Below, piece by piece: positions 7,958-15,930 of a stretch of 64,000 nt of DNA (its first letter is position 1; the number at the start of each line of letters is the position of its first letter). This DNA comes from Flammeovirga agarivorans (lineage in GTDB: Bacteria; Bacteroidota; Bacteroidia; Cytophagales; Flammeovirgaceae), in the NCBI RefSeq assembly GCF_012641475.1, contig NZ_JABAIL010000001.1, forward strand, positions 806,001 through 870,000. Reading direction: 5' to 3'. Below the pieces are notes generated by a model. The model had not been told where the DNA came from, made no database searches, and was given only the letters and a program-made list of their open reading frames with translations. Position numbers and translations under genes: made by a program.

Positions 7958-8753
7958 CCAGCAAGGTCGAGGAGGGTTTCAATATATTGTAGACCCTCAG
8001 ACAAGAAGAGATTTACAACCTTTTGTGTTTTTTGATGCAGGAGTGAGTAAACGAAATGATGAAGGGATGTTTTTCGGTATGCATCCACATTCAGGTATTG
8101 GTATTATCACCTACTTTGAAGGAGGAAATTTAGTTCATCAAGACTCAGGTAATAACGATGATATTATTAAAAGTGGTGGAGTACAATGGATAAATGCCGG
8201 TAATGGAATTTTCCATGCAGAAGGATACAGAATGCCTAAAGGAGTCAATCCATTTGATTCTTGGGAGTTGGCCATACATCAATTGTGGTTACAATTACCT
8301 CCTGAACTTGAGAATGGATCTACAGGATATTTGAACCTTCAACCAGAAAATATTCCACTAGTAGATAATGTCAAAGTCATCGCGGGTGAATATAAAGGAG
8401 TGAAATCAAACTTAGATATTCCTTTTGATATTACTTACTTGGATGTCTCATTAAAAGAAGGAGAAAAGTTTGTGTTAGAAACACCGTTAAACCAAACTCG
8501 TGGGTTTATCTTCTTAAGAAGTGGTGAAGCTTCAATTTACGAAGATGAATTAACCACAAATACTCTACATATTCTTGAGGAAAATGATGGAGAAATTGAA
8601 ATCATTGCCAAAGAAAATACAAAGTTTGTTATAGGACTTACTGTTCCAACTGATCATAAAATGTTTTTGGGAGGAGGTTCGATCCATACAAATAAACTTT
8701 CTTTTGAAAAGGCTCAAGAAAATATACAAAGCCTTTCTTCTACTGTTATTTAA
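7935..8753 (+). CDS. Pirin family protein (bicupin)
   Basis: The N-terminal cupin carries the complete metal site: His50 and His52 in GMHPHSG, then His94 and Glu96 in GIFHAEGY. This matches the iron site of human pirin and of bacterial quercetinase-type pirins such as YhhW. The second cupin (about 150-260) lacks ligands, as in the family. The start overlaps the FMN reductase gene by 23 nt; no better ATG lies between that gene's stop and the conserved region. In bacteria, pirins often sit in stress regulons for aromatic or quinone-like compounds, and the neighbours here (MarR, FMN reductase, MATE) fit that role. Confidence 0.92.
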   Translation: MKRQLKRNQQGRGGFQYIVDPQTRRDLQPFVFFDAGVSKRNDEGMFFGMHPHSGIGIITYFEGGNLVHQDSGNNDDIIKSGGVQWINAGNGIFHAEGYRMPKGVNPFDSWELAIHQLWLQLPPELENGSTGYLNLQPENIPLVDNVKVIAGEYKGVKSNLDIPFDITYLDVSLKEGEKFVLETPLNQTRGFIFLRSGEASIYEDELTTNTLHILEENDGEIEIIAKENTKFVIGLTVPTDHKMFLGGGSIHTNKLSFEKAQENIQSLSSTVI

Positions 8754-8765
8754 AAAATTTTCACT

Positions 8766-8787
8766 AACTATTGTATGTACAATAGTT
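8766..8787. promoter_or_regulatory. 22-bp palindrome, probable MarR operator before the MATE gene
   Basis: Arms AACTATTGTA and TACAATAGTT are perfect reverse complements around a TG centre. The central 12 bases ATTGTATGTACA are identical to the element overlapping the marR promoter. It lies 33 nt before the MATE start. Confidence 0.7.
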
Positions 8788-8820
8788 GTATATGTTACTC
8801 TGTAAATTAATCTTTCTATT

Positions 8821-10215
8821 ATGAATGCGATCCTAAATGGTAAAGTATCAAATACTCTCACTAAAATGAGTTTACCAATAAGTGTTGGTATGTTGTCAAC
8901 ATTCCTTTTTCAAGTGATAGACACCTATTTTGTTGGGCAGTTAGGTGGAAATGCTTTAGCGGCACTTAGCTTTTCATCAGTATTGTATTTTATGATAGTT
9001 GGATTATTTATGGGGTTAGCCATAGGTGTTTCAACATTAGTAGGAAAATTAATTGGAGAGCAGAAAAATAAGATAGCGGAACATACAATCATTTTAGGCT
9101 TAGTGATTTGTTTGCTTTCCACTACTGTTTTGAGTGTTCTAGTTTTCTTGTTTAGTGATCAATTATTTAGTCTTTTAGGAGCTACTCCAGAAATTTTACC
9201 ACTTGTTCAGCAATATCTAAATACATTATTGGTGGGATTGCCACTATTAACAACAGGTATTATGGCAGGTAGCTTATTAAGAGCTAATGGAAACTTAACA
9301 AAACCAGAAGTGATTATGGCTATAGCAGGTGTCATTAATTTAATTCTTGATTACGGCTTTATCTTTGGTCATTTAAACCTACCGGAGTTAGGAATTCAAG
9401 GAGCAGCTTTAGCAACAGTGATTTCATGGGTGTTTATTATAGTAGGAATGACTGTTTTATTTATTCAAGATAACTTGATAAAGTTAAACTATAGTATAAC
9501 TAGTATTTCTGTGAAAATGTTAACGAAAGACATTTTCAGTATTAGTATACCGATCACTATCAGTAATATTATATCTCCTTTCACACAAATGTTTATTACT
9601 TATGTATTGGCTACACATTCAGCTATGGCAGTTGCTGCATTTGGTGTTGCAGGCAGGGTAGAGATGTTGTCATTAATAGGTATTATGGGAGTAAGTACTG
9701 CAATTACACCCTTTATCGCTCAAAATCTTGGAGCAAAAAATACAGTACGTATAGATAAAGCGATTGTCTTTGGAGGTAAAGCAGCTTTTTACTTAGGTTT
9801 AATCGTTTTCATCATTTTATTTTCGTCTATTGGAAACATTGCACAACTCTTCAGTGAGGACATTTCTGTAGTGAACTACTCAATTGATTATTTCAATTTT
9901 ATATCGCTCTCTTATATATTTTATGGAATGTTTTTAGTAACAACAGCGATTCTGAATGGTTTACAAAACCCAGGGAAGTCAATGAAAATTATGTTGATCA
10001 AGACTTTTGTTTTCACATTTCCTTTAGCGATTATCGGCAGTTATTTTTATGGTACAACAGGTGTATTTGTAGCGATTGGCCTAAGTAATATTTTAGGAGG
10101 AATCTATGCAATGTATATCATGAGACAAGTAATCAAATCATTAAATACCGACCTTAAGGATAAAAGTATTATTAATGATTATAAGAATGATTTTGTAAGT
10201 ATCATAAGACACTAA
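8821..10215 (+). CDS. MATE family multidrug efflux transporter
   Basis: This 464-residue integral membrane protein has about twelve hydrophobic segments in two six-helix halves, the MATE layout. The first half begins MSLPISVGMLSTFLFQVIDTYFVGQLGGNALAALSF (split here for reading: residues 17-52) and carries the conserved VDxxFVG-like element as IDTYFVG. The second half opens near FSISIPITISNIISPF. MATE pumps export cationic or planar drugs using a Na+ or H+ gradient. The preceding palindrome shared with the marR operon suggests that the pump belongs to the same regulon. A bidirectional terminator follows. Confidence 0.95.
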   Translation: MNAILNGKVSNTLTKMSLPISVGMLSTFLFQVIDTYFVGQLGGNALAALSFSSVLYFMIVGLFMGLAIGVSTLVGKLIGEQKNKIAEHTIILGLVICLLSTTVLSVLVFLFSDQLFSLLGATPEILPLVQQYLNTLLVGLPLLTTGIMAGSLLRANGNLTKPEVIMAIAGVINLILDYGFIFGHLNLPELGIQGAALATVISWVFIIVGMTVLFIQDNLIKLNYSITSISVKMLTKDIFSISIPITISNIISPFTQMFITYVLATHSAMAVAAFGVAGRVEMLSLIGIMGVSTAITPFIAQNLGAKNTVRIDKAIVFGGKAAFYLGLIVFIILFSSIGNIAQLFSEDISVVNYSIDYFNFISLSYIFYGMFLVTTAILNGLQNPGKSMKIMLIKTFVFTFPLAIIGSYFYGTTGVFVAIGLSNILGGIYAMYIMRQVIKSLNTDLKDKSIINDYKNDFVSIIRH

Positions 10216-10216
10216 A

Positions 10217-10245
10217 AAAGGCACCATAAAGGTGCCTTCTCGTTT
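10217..10245 (+). terminator. Bidirectional terminator between MATE and the convergent membrane protein gene
   Basis: AAGGCACC and GGTGCCTT form an 8-bp stem with a 5-nt loop. The minus strand ends in six T residues, the plus strand in TCTCGTTT. Confidence 0.8.
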
Positions 10246-10262
10246 ATTTATTGGAGCGATTA

Positions 10263-10664
10263 TTATTCTGCAAAATCTCTGTTATATGTACTTAAGAAGT
10301 AAGCACCATAGAGACAAATCATAGAGTCGAAAAATAACGCAAACTTATAAGTATCCATGATAACATGTGTTTGATTCATTAGGAATACAATAGTAATAAT
10401 CATGTATAACTTTAATAGACAAACATAAATCGCAATGGGGATTCTGAAACCATTTTTAATCATAGATAACATCATTAGTACTCCTACAATTAATACAGTA
10501 AGGCCAATTTGTTCTGGGATTAAATGACTAGAAGCAGCCATTGATGTATCAATTCCATAAGGTAGTAAATGTTGCCTAAATGGTGATAAAACAGACATTA
10601 GGCCACTACAGAAAGTGATCAATCCTCCTATTCCGAAGAAGATCCTGACTTCCTTCTCGTTCAT
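10263..10664 (-). CDS. Small four-helix membrane protein, function unknown
   Basis: The 133-residue protein has four hydrophobic segments at roughly 7-27, 52-67, 73-95 and 105-124, with short loops and no recognisable catalytic motif. It resembles generic small integral membrane proteins of the DoxX or DUF4345 size class, but I cannot place it in either. It stands between the MATE gene and a Crp-like regulator on the same strand, with 110 nt to the latter, so co-transcription is uncertain. Confidence 0.65.
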   Translation of the reverse strand: MNEKEVRIFFGIGGLITFCSGLMSVLSPFRQHLLPYGIDTSMAASSHLIPEQIGLTVLIVGVLMMLSMIKNGFRIPIAIYVCLLKLYMIITIVFLMNQTHVIMDTYKFALFFDSMICLYGAYFLSTYNRDFAE

Positions 10665-10774
10665 AAATTAATTTTTGGTTCAACAATAAGATCTGTAACT
10701 TTTTTGGGTAGACAAAAAATTACAAACACAATAGTACGCTTCTTTTTTGATTGAAAAATTGATGTAAGATAATT

Positions 10775-11359
10775 CTACGACCTTTTTGACATCTCCTTTC
10801 TAATTCTTGAAAGACTTTCAGTTGTTATTCCTAAATAAGAGGCTAAATGATAGTTTTTAACTGACATTTCAATGTTAGGATACGTTTCTATAAAACGTTC
10901 ATAACGCTCTGTTGCATTTTGAGAAAGGTTTGCCAAGATCCTTTTTTGGTATCCAACAATTGAACCTTCCATTTTTGATCGATATAGTTTATTAAAGACT
11001 GGAATTTGAAAACATAACTTTTCAATATCTTCTCTATGAATGGCGAAAACGATAGAATCTTCAAGGCATTCTATGTTATAGATCGCTTTCGTTTGTGAGA
11101 AAAATGCTACCATATCGCTTATCCACCAATCATGCACCGCAAATTGAATGGTGTGTTCTTTTCCTTTTTCATCAATAAAATAGGTTCTAAGACAACCATC
11201 AACAACATACAAAAGAGTATCTACGTCTTGTCCGTTTAAAATAATTAGTTCTCCTTTTTTATAGTGTTTTTCATGGAAACAATTTCTAATGGCTTGTTTT
11301 TCAGTCTCTGTAAGGTAGAGGCTTTTGAAAACATCAAAAAAGAAAATATCGGTATTCAT
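10775..11359 (-). CDS. Crp/Fnr family transcriptional regulator
   Basis: This cAMP-receptor-type regulator has an N-terminal cyclic-nucleotide-binding beta barrel (about 25-115 of the chosen frame: KKGELIILNGQDVDTLLYVVDGCLRTYF) and a C-terminal winged helix with recognition segment LASYLGITTESLSRIRKEM. The frame is open up to 11413, but I take the ATG at 11357-11359 (MNTDIFFFDVF) since the extra 18 residues look non-coding and relatives start there; this gives 194 residues. The cNMP-binding arginine-serine pair of true Crp is not evident, so it may sense another signal, like most Bacteroidota members of this family. Confidence 0.9.
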   Translation of the reverse strand: MNTDIFFFDVFKSLYLTETEKQAIRNCFHEKHYKKGELIILNGQDVDTLLYVVDGCLRTYFIDEKGKEHTIQFAVHDWWISDMVAFFSQTKAIYNIECLEDSIVFAIHREDIEKLCFQIPVFNKLYRSKMEGSIVGYQKRILANLSQNATERYERFIETYPNIEMSVKNYHLASYLGITTESLSRIRKEMSKRS

Positions 11360-11496
11360 AGTTTTTAGATTAATGCAAAGTATATGGGTTACTCTATATA
11401 AGTTAAGCATCATAATTTAAAAAATAAATTACTTTAAGAATAGTTTTGTTTGATTAGGTACATAAATTAATTTTGCTTGTCACTTTTTAGCATATT

Positions 11497-12363
11497 ATGT
11501 TTTTTATACAACTATTATCAAAGATACCCTTTAGCTTATTGCATATTATCTCAACATTTTTAGCCTTTGTTACAGGAAAAATAATAAGGTATAGAAGAGA
11601 TGTTGTTGCGGAAAATATTAAGATTGCCTTTCCTGAAAAATCAGAGGCAGAACACAAAAAAATAGTAGATGGATTTTATACGAACTTATCAGATGTAGCA
11701 CTAGAATCTATCAAATCACTATCCATGTCTAAAGAAGATATGAAGCAACATTTTAAGGTGAAAAACCCCGAAGTGTTTAATAAGTTTCATGATAAAAACC
11801 AGCCAGTAATTTTAATGTGTGGCCATGTTTGTAATTGGGAATGGCAAATGACGGGGTTTGCAGCCAATTTTGATTTTGGTTTTGGTGCGGTTTATAAACC
11901 TTTAGAAGGAAAGTTTTCTGAACAACTGATGCAACAAATTAGAAGTAGGTTTGGTGGATATGTCGTTCCTATGGCCAATACTATGCGTCAGATTCTAGTG
12001 AGAAAAAAGAAAGGAGAGAACTTTGGATTTGGAATGGTGTCCGATCAATCACCTCCGGGCTATGATAGAAAAAGAATTTGGATTGATTTCTTTGGGAGAC
12101 CATCTGCATTCTTTGCAGGACCAGAAGTGATTACAGGTTCTATGAAAATACCTGTCATTTATTCAAGAATTATTAGAACCGGTAGAAGCCAATATGAAGC
12201 AGAATTATTCGAAATCTATGATGGAGGAGAATATGAAAAAGGGTCTAATTTAGTACTGACAAAATACGCTCAACTCGTAGAAGAAAATATAAAAGCTCAG
12301 CCCTCTAATTGGTTATGGTCTCATAAGAGATGGAAATATACTAAAGAAGAAATGGGTGAATAA
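11497..12363 (+). CDS. Lysophospholipid / lipid A acyltransferase (LpxL/HtrB family)
   Basis: This is a membrane-associated acyltransferase of the lipid A biosynthesis family that adds a secondary acyl chain to a lipid A precursor or related lipid. The catalytic HX4E motif is His110...Glu115 in CGHVCNWEW. A hydrophobic N-terminal segment (about 5-28) anchors it, and SDQSPPGYDRKRIWIDFFGRPSAFFAGPE is the conserved central block. Length 288 is typical. The gene stands alone, divergent from the Crp-like regulator and followed by a strong terminator. In Bacteroidota such enzymes may also make aminolipids, so the exact acceptor is open. Confidence 0.9.
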   Translation: MFFIQLLSKIPFSLLHIISTFLAFVTGKIIRYRRDVVAENIKIAFPEKSEAEHKKIVDGFYTNLSDVALESIKSLSMSKEDMKQHFKVKNPEVFNKFHDKNQPVILMCGHVCNWEWQMTGFAANFDFGFGAVYKPLEGKFSEQLMQQIRSRFGGYVVPMANTMRQILVRKKKGENFGFGMVSDQSPPGYDRKRIWIDFFGRPSAFFAGPEVITGSMKIPVIYSRIIRTGRSQYEAELFEIYDGGEYEKGSNLVLTKYAQLVEENIKAQPSNWLWSHKRWKYTKEEMGE

Positions 12364-12366
12364 CTA

Positions 12367-12402
12367 AAAAATCTCAAGTAGAAAAGTACTTGAGATTTTT
12401 TT
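12367..12402 (+). terminator. Rho-independent terminator after the acyltransferase gene
   Basis: A perfect 14-bp stem (AAAAATCTCAAGTA with TACTTGAGATTTTT) and a 6-nt loop, followed by more T residues. Confidence 0.88.
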
Positions 12403-12445
12403 ATATTGAATGAATTAATCAAAGCCCTTTATCAAAACGCTATCC

Positions 12446-12886
12446 ATGATTATGAAAAACCTTTTATTCTTTGTCATCTTATTATCTTCCATTAGCTTTT
12501 GTAAGGCTCAGGAAATAACTGATTTTCCGTTAGGAAAGGAGTTTACAGAAGAAAGGGATATGATAAGAATGGACGTTGGTGGAATTGAAGGTACTTTGTT
12601 CGTCTATACTAATAAGAAGAAGCAAATTGTATCATTAGGTTTTGTACCTAGTTTAGATGGAACGAACCCCAACCGAGTGCATAAACAAGAATTTATGGGT
12701 TTCATTCAATACCTTCAAGTGGCCTATGGAATACAGTTTGAAAAAACGTATGAACGGACGAGAGGAAAAGAACATTTTACTGCTCGTACTGCAGATATGA
12801 AAATTGCAGTTACCATAGAAACATATAAAGATGACCTAACGCCAACGCCTATGACAATGATGATAAACAAAAGAGCTAAAAACTAA
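12446..12886 (+). CDS. Small secreted protein, unknown function
   Basis: The 146-residue protein has a signal peptide (MKNLLFFVILLSSISFCKAQ) and a compact mature part of about 120 residues rich in beta-strand-like segments, with no motif I can name. The ATG at 12452 would fit the signal peptide equally well. The stop codon overlaps that of the convergent sulfatase gene in a CTAA tetranucleotide, so no terminator separates them. It is probably periplasmic. Confidence 0.7.
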   Translation: MIMKNLLFFVILLSSISFCKAQEITDFPLGKEFTEERDMIRMDVGGIEGTLFVYTNKKKQIVSLGFVPSLDGTNPNRVHKQEFMGFIQYLQVAYGIQFEKTYERTRGKEHFTARTADMKIAVTIETYKDDLTPTPMTMMINKRAKN

Positions 12887-14235
12887 TCAACTCTCCATTT
12901 ATCAACTTGATTAAGCAAAGTAGCTTTTGCTGTTTCATGCTCAGTAGATAACCCTCTGTATTCATAATTTACAGTTTCATAGGCATCTTGTTCAAGATCA
13001 TAGAACTTTTGTCGATTATCAGAAATATATTTATAAGTACCGTCTGTAATAGTAAAATTACCATCTGCTTCGATAAAATTATGTTTTCTAGGACCCATTG
13101 TTTCATTAAAAAGTAGAGGAGCATATGAGATGCTATGATTATCTAAAGTTGTACTTGAAGAAGCTAATTCAAGTACAGTAGCAAACATATCCGCAGCATT
13201 TACCATAGATTCTTCTGTACCAATTCTAACAGAAGGTCCACTTATAATTAATGGAGTATTAATACCTCCTTGATGTAAACTACCTTTTACCTTGCCTTTT
13301 TCATAAGGTGTTTGTGCCACTCTGTAATCTGTACCATTATCTCCTATAAATATGATAATGGTATTTTCTTTATTAGGGATATTTTGTAATAAGCGTTTTA
13401 TTTCGGAATCCATAGCTTCTATACTTGCTAAATAATAAGGTAAAGGATTGGCTTCTATTTCTGTTTCAACATCTGATAAACTTCCCTGATTGTGTAAATC
13501 ACTTGGAGGTAAATGGAAAGGTGTATGAGGTGCTGTATATGCTAACCATAAAAACCAAGGATTATTTTGATCATTAATCCATTCAATTGCTAAGTCAGTA
13601 AAATAACTAGTAACATATGTATTTGATATGTCTTTAGTTGTTGAATTTGAGCAAGTAGTGAAATTATAATAATCGTTTAGTGTACCTGGAATAGTTCCTT
13701 CAAAATATGGTATTCCAAAACCTTCTACATCTACAGTACTTACATTTCCAGATAAATGCCACTTTCCTATTAGTGCAGATGAATAATTGGTACTATTTGT
13801 TAGTTCTGCATGTAAAGTTTTACTATTTGAAGGTAAATTATCACCTACTGCAATTACACCATTTGTACCTCCATAGTTACCAGTTAGCATAGCAGCTCTT
13901 GTTGGAGAACAGGTTGGAGCTACCCAATTATTATTAAAAATTAACCCATTCTGAGCTAATGAATCTAAAGTGGGCGTATTGGCAGAAATGATTCCTTCAT
14001 CATAAAAACTTAAGGCATCCTTCCCTAAATCATCGGCAATGATTAGTAATACATTAGGATCAGTAGAAGGGGATTCAGGCACTGATACAATAGTTGTATC
14101 TTCATCTACAATAGTGGTGTCAGGTTCAGAAAGTACTATTTCGTCCTCTATGATATCATCAATTTTTGAAGATGAGCAAGAGAAAAAAGTAGACAGTAAT
14201 AGTGTTGTAATAATAAAGTTTTGCTTAGTAATCAT
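12883..14235 (-). CDS. Sulfatase (arylsulfatase type) lipoprotein
   Basis: This S1-family sulfatase hydrolyses sulfate esters, probably from marine polysaccharides or sulfated metabolites. The signal peptide ends in a lipobox with Cys20 (TFFSC), so it is membrane-anchored. The signature Cys109-Ser-Pro-Thr-Arg113 is the C-x-P-x-R motif whose cysteine is converted to formylglycine. Metal ligands include Asp68-Asp69 (IIADDLG) and Asp299-Asn300 (FIGDNGTD), and GKWH at 157-160 is the family block. A Thr/Glu/Asp-rich linker (25-58) separates the anchor from the enzyme. No sulfatase-maturing radical SAM enzyme or SusC/D pair lies beside it, so it is an orphan outside a typical polysaccharide locus. 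Confidence 0.93.
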   Translation of the reverse strand: MITKQNFIITTLLLSTFFSCSSSKIDDIIEDEIVLSEPDTTIVDEDTTIVSVPESPSTDPNVLLIIADDLGKDALSFYDEGIISANTPTLDSLAQNGLIFNNNWVAPTCSPTRAAMLTGNYGGTNGVIAVGDNLPSNSKTLHAELTNSTNYSSALIGKWHLSGNVSTVDVEGFGIPYFEGTIPGTLNDYYNFTTCSNSTTKDISNTYVTSYFTDLAIEWINDQNNPWFLWLAYTAPHTPFHLPPSDLHNQGSLSDVETEIEANPLPYYLASIEAMDSEIKRLLQNIPNKENTIIIFIGDNGTDYRVAQTPYEKGKVKGSLHQGGINTPLIISGPSVRIGTEESMVNAADMFATVLELASSSTTLDNHSISYAPLLFNETMGPRKHNFIEADGNFTITDGTYKYISDNRQKFYDLEQDAYETVNYEYRGLSTEHETAKATLLNQVDKWRVD

Positions 14236-14427
14236 AATTCATTCAGAAGTATCACACTCCAAATTGGAGAAGTTGAAAAAAGTAATCTAATTCAGTAAAG
14301 TAGTCGTCATACACTTTGTACTCAATTCTTTAAAGGAAAAATTAAGAACAGATCAATTAAAAAAGAAATCTTTCACAATAAATCTTTCTCAAATCACTTT
14401 TCTATATTTTAACAGGTTTATTTAATG

Positions 14428-14435
14428 TACCTTTG
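14428..14435 (+). promoter_or_regulatory. -7 promoter box before the first SlyD-like gene
   Basis: TACCTTTG matches the Bacteroidota -7 consensus TAnnTTTG exactly and lies 17 nt before the start codon. No TTG is seen at the usual -33 distance. Confidence 0.5.
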
Positions 14436-14452
14436 TCAAAAATTAAAGAACT

Positions 14453-14989
14453 ATGAAAGCAGCAAAAGATAGCGTAGTCACTATTGCCTACAAATTATAC
14501 GATGAAAATGCAGAAGGTGTATTACTTCAAGATGTTAGAGAAGATGATGCATTTGAGTTTTTATTTGGTTATATGGATGTACTTCCAGAATTTGAGGTAG
14601 AGTTAGAAGGAAAAGAGAAAGGACATACTTTTGAATTTTCTATCGCTAAGGATAAAGCATATGGAGATTACCAAGAACAAGCGGTAATTAAAATTCCTAA
14701 AGAAGTATTTAACATAGAAGATGAAGTAGATGAGGCAGAGATCTTAAAAGTAGGTAACGTATTACCTATGGTAGGTCCTGACGAAATGCCAATGGAAGGT
14801 GAAGTGAAAGAAGTAAACGATGATCATGTTGTAATGGACTTTAATCACCCACTTGCTGGTAAAACATTATACTTCACAGGTGAAGTTTTAGATGTTAGAG
14901 CTGCTACTGAAGAAGAACTTCAAGAAGCAAAAGCTGCTGTAGAAAATTCAGATTTAGGCGGATTAGATTTTGATAATCTTCCACAATAA
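14453..14989 (+). CDS. FKBP-type peptidyl-prolyl isomerase, SlyD-like (copy 1)
   Basis: This enzyme catalyses cis-trans isomerisation of prolyl bonds and probably acts as a folding chaperone. The FKBP core is split as in SlyD: VVTIAYKLYDENAEG at 8-22, then LPEFEVELEGKEKGHTFEFSIAKDKAYGDY (44-73), then an inserted flap of about 50 residues, then VVMDFNHPLAGKTLYFTGEVLDVR. The H-P-L-A-G-K motif after the flap is a SlyD hallmark. The C-terminal tail is acidic and lacks the His/Cys-rich nickel-binding tail of E. coli SlyD. A paralogue follows after a terminator. Confidence 0.92.
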   Translation: MKAAKDSVVTIAYKLYDENAEGVLLQDVREDDAFEFLFGYMDVLPEFEVELEGKEKGHTFEFSIAKDKAYGDYQEQAVIKIPKEVFNIEDEVDEAEILKVGNVLPMVGPDEMPMEGEVKEVNDDHVVMDFNHPLAGKTLYFTGEVLDVRAATEEELQEAKAAVENSDLGGLDFDNLPQ

Positions 14990-15036
14990 TCATAGAATTT
15001 AGAAGTCGTTTGTACTTCATCATGATATAATATAAC

Positions 15037-15080
15037 AAGCTTCCTAACGAATGAATGTATCGTATGGAAGCTTTGTTTTT
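15037..15080 (+). terminator. Terminator between the two SlyD-like genes
   Basis: AAGCTTCC and GGAAGCTT pair perfectly, with a further ACGA/TCGT pairing inside, followed by TGTTTTT. Confidence 0.65.
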
Positions 15081-15115
15081 CTACTAATCATCAAATATTA
15101 AGATAATTATTAGAT

Positions 15116-15637
15116 ATGGATAAGTTAAAAATAAAAGAAGGCTTGGTTGTAGCCTTAACATATAAATTATACGAAGGGAACGCTCAAGGTAAATTTATCG
15201 AAGAGGCAGACGCTTCAGAACCATTTTTATTTTTTGTAGGTTCTGGTGGAGTATTACCAAAATTCGAAGAAGCATTATTGGGTAAAGAGGAAGGAGATAA
15301 CTTCCAAATCTCGTTGCCATGTAATGATGCTTACGGAGAAGTTATTGAACAATACAGAGAAGTTAAGGTAGATAAAAATGCTTTTGGTTTTGCTGATAAA
15401 GAAGAGGAAGAAGCATTTTTACAATTAGGACATATTCTATCGGTTGCTGACCAAGATGGAGATGTTTACGATGGGAAGATCACAAAACTGAATAAGAAAG
15501 ATGTGATTATGGACATGAACCATGAATTAGCAGGAATGGACCTGTTTTTCGATGGTAAAATTGTAGAAGTACGCCAACCAACAAAAGAAGAAACTGATTT
15601 TGATGGTGAAGGTGTGGAAATTATGCCATCAAAATAA
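15116..15637 (+). CDS. FKBP-type peptidyl-prolyl isomerase, SlyD-like (copy 2)
   Basis: This is a second SlyD-like isomerase of 173 residues with the same block order as copy 1: LVVALTYKLYEGNAQG, then LPKFEEALLGKEEGDNFQISLPCNDAYGE, a flap, then VIMDMNHELAGMDLFFDGKIVEVR. Overall similarity to copy 1 is moderate, so the duplication is old. NHELAG replaces NHPLAG. The tail is acidic with no metal-binding histidines. It is followed one nt after its stop by the ywbE-like gene, so the two are co-transcribed. Confidence 0.92.
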   Translation: MDKLKIKEGLVVALTYKLYEGNAQGKFIEEADASEPFLFFVGSGGVLPKFEEALLGKEEGDNFQISLPCNDAYGEVIEQYREVKVDKNAFGFADKEEEEAFLQLGHILSVADQDGDVYDGKITKLNKKDVIMDMNHELAGMDLFFDGKIVEVRQPTKEETDFDGEGVEIMPSK

Positions 15638-15638
15638 T

Positions 15639-15845
15639 ATGGACGGTAAGAAAAGAAGTAACATAAAAATCGGAGGTCATGTGATGATCGTTCTAAAGGA
15701 AGATCAAAGAACAGGAGACCTTACCGAAGGTTTTGTTGAAAAAATTCTGACAAAATCATCTACTCACCCTCATGGTATTAAAGTTAAACTAGAGACGGGA
15801 GAAGTAGGGCGAGTAAAACAGATCCTCGAAGACGGAGAGTTTTAA
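15639..15845 (+). CDS. ywbE: YwbE family protein (DUF2196)
   Basis: The 68-residue protein reads MDGKKRSNIKIGGHVMIVL at the start, then KEDQRTGDLTEGFVEKILT, STHPHGIKVKLETGEVGRVKQI; this block order is the YwbE/DUF2196 signature. A longer frame starts at 15600, but that would overlap the FKBP gene; the ATG at 15639 lies one nt after that gene's TAA and gives the family's usual length. The KOW-like beta-barrel sequence suggests nucleic-acid or ribosome contact, but the family function is not known. Confidence 0.9.
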   Translation: MDGKKRSNIKIGGHVMIVLKEDQRTGDLTEGFVEKILTKSSTHPHGIKVKLETGEVGRVKQILEDGEF

Positions 15846-15930
15846 TAATTAATTATGAGTGAAGAAAGAATGGTGTCGATGGATTACTGATCATTATTCT
15901 TCACTATTCTAACAAATTCACGATTAAAGA

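Noticed and set aside
7579-8088. Minus-strand open frame of 169 codons across the FMN reductase and pirin genes
   Set aside because: Both genes on the plus strand have complete family motifs, and the antisense frame has no recognisable sequence.
8565-8861. Minus-strand frame of 98 codons between pirin and MATE
   Set aside because: It crosses the operator palindrome and two plus-strand genes, and looks like a shadow of pirin.
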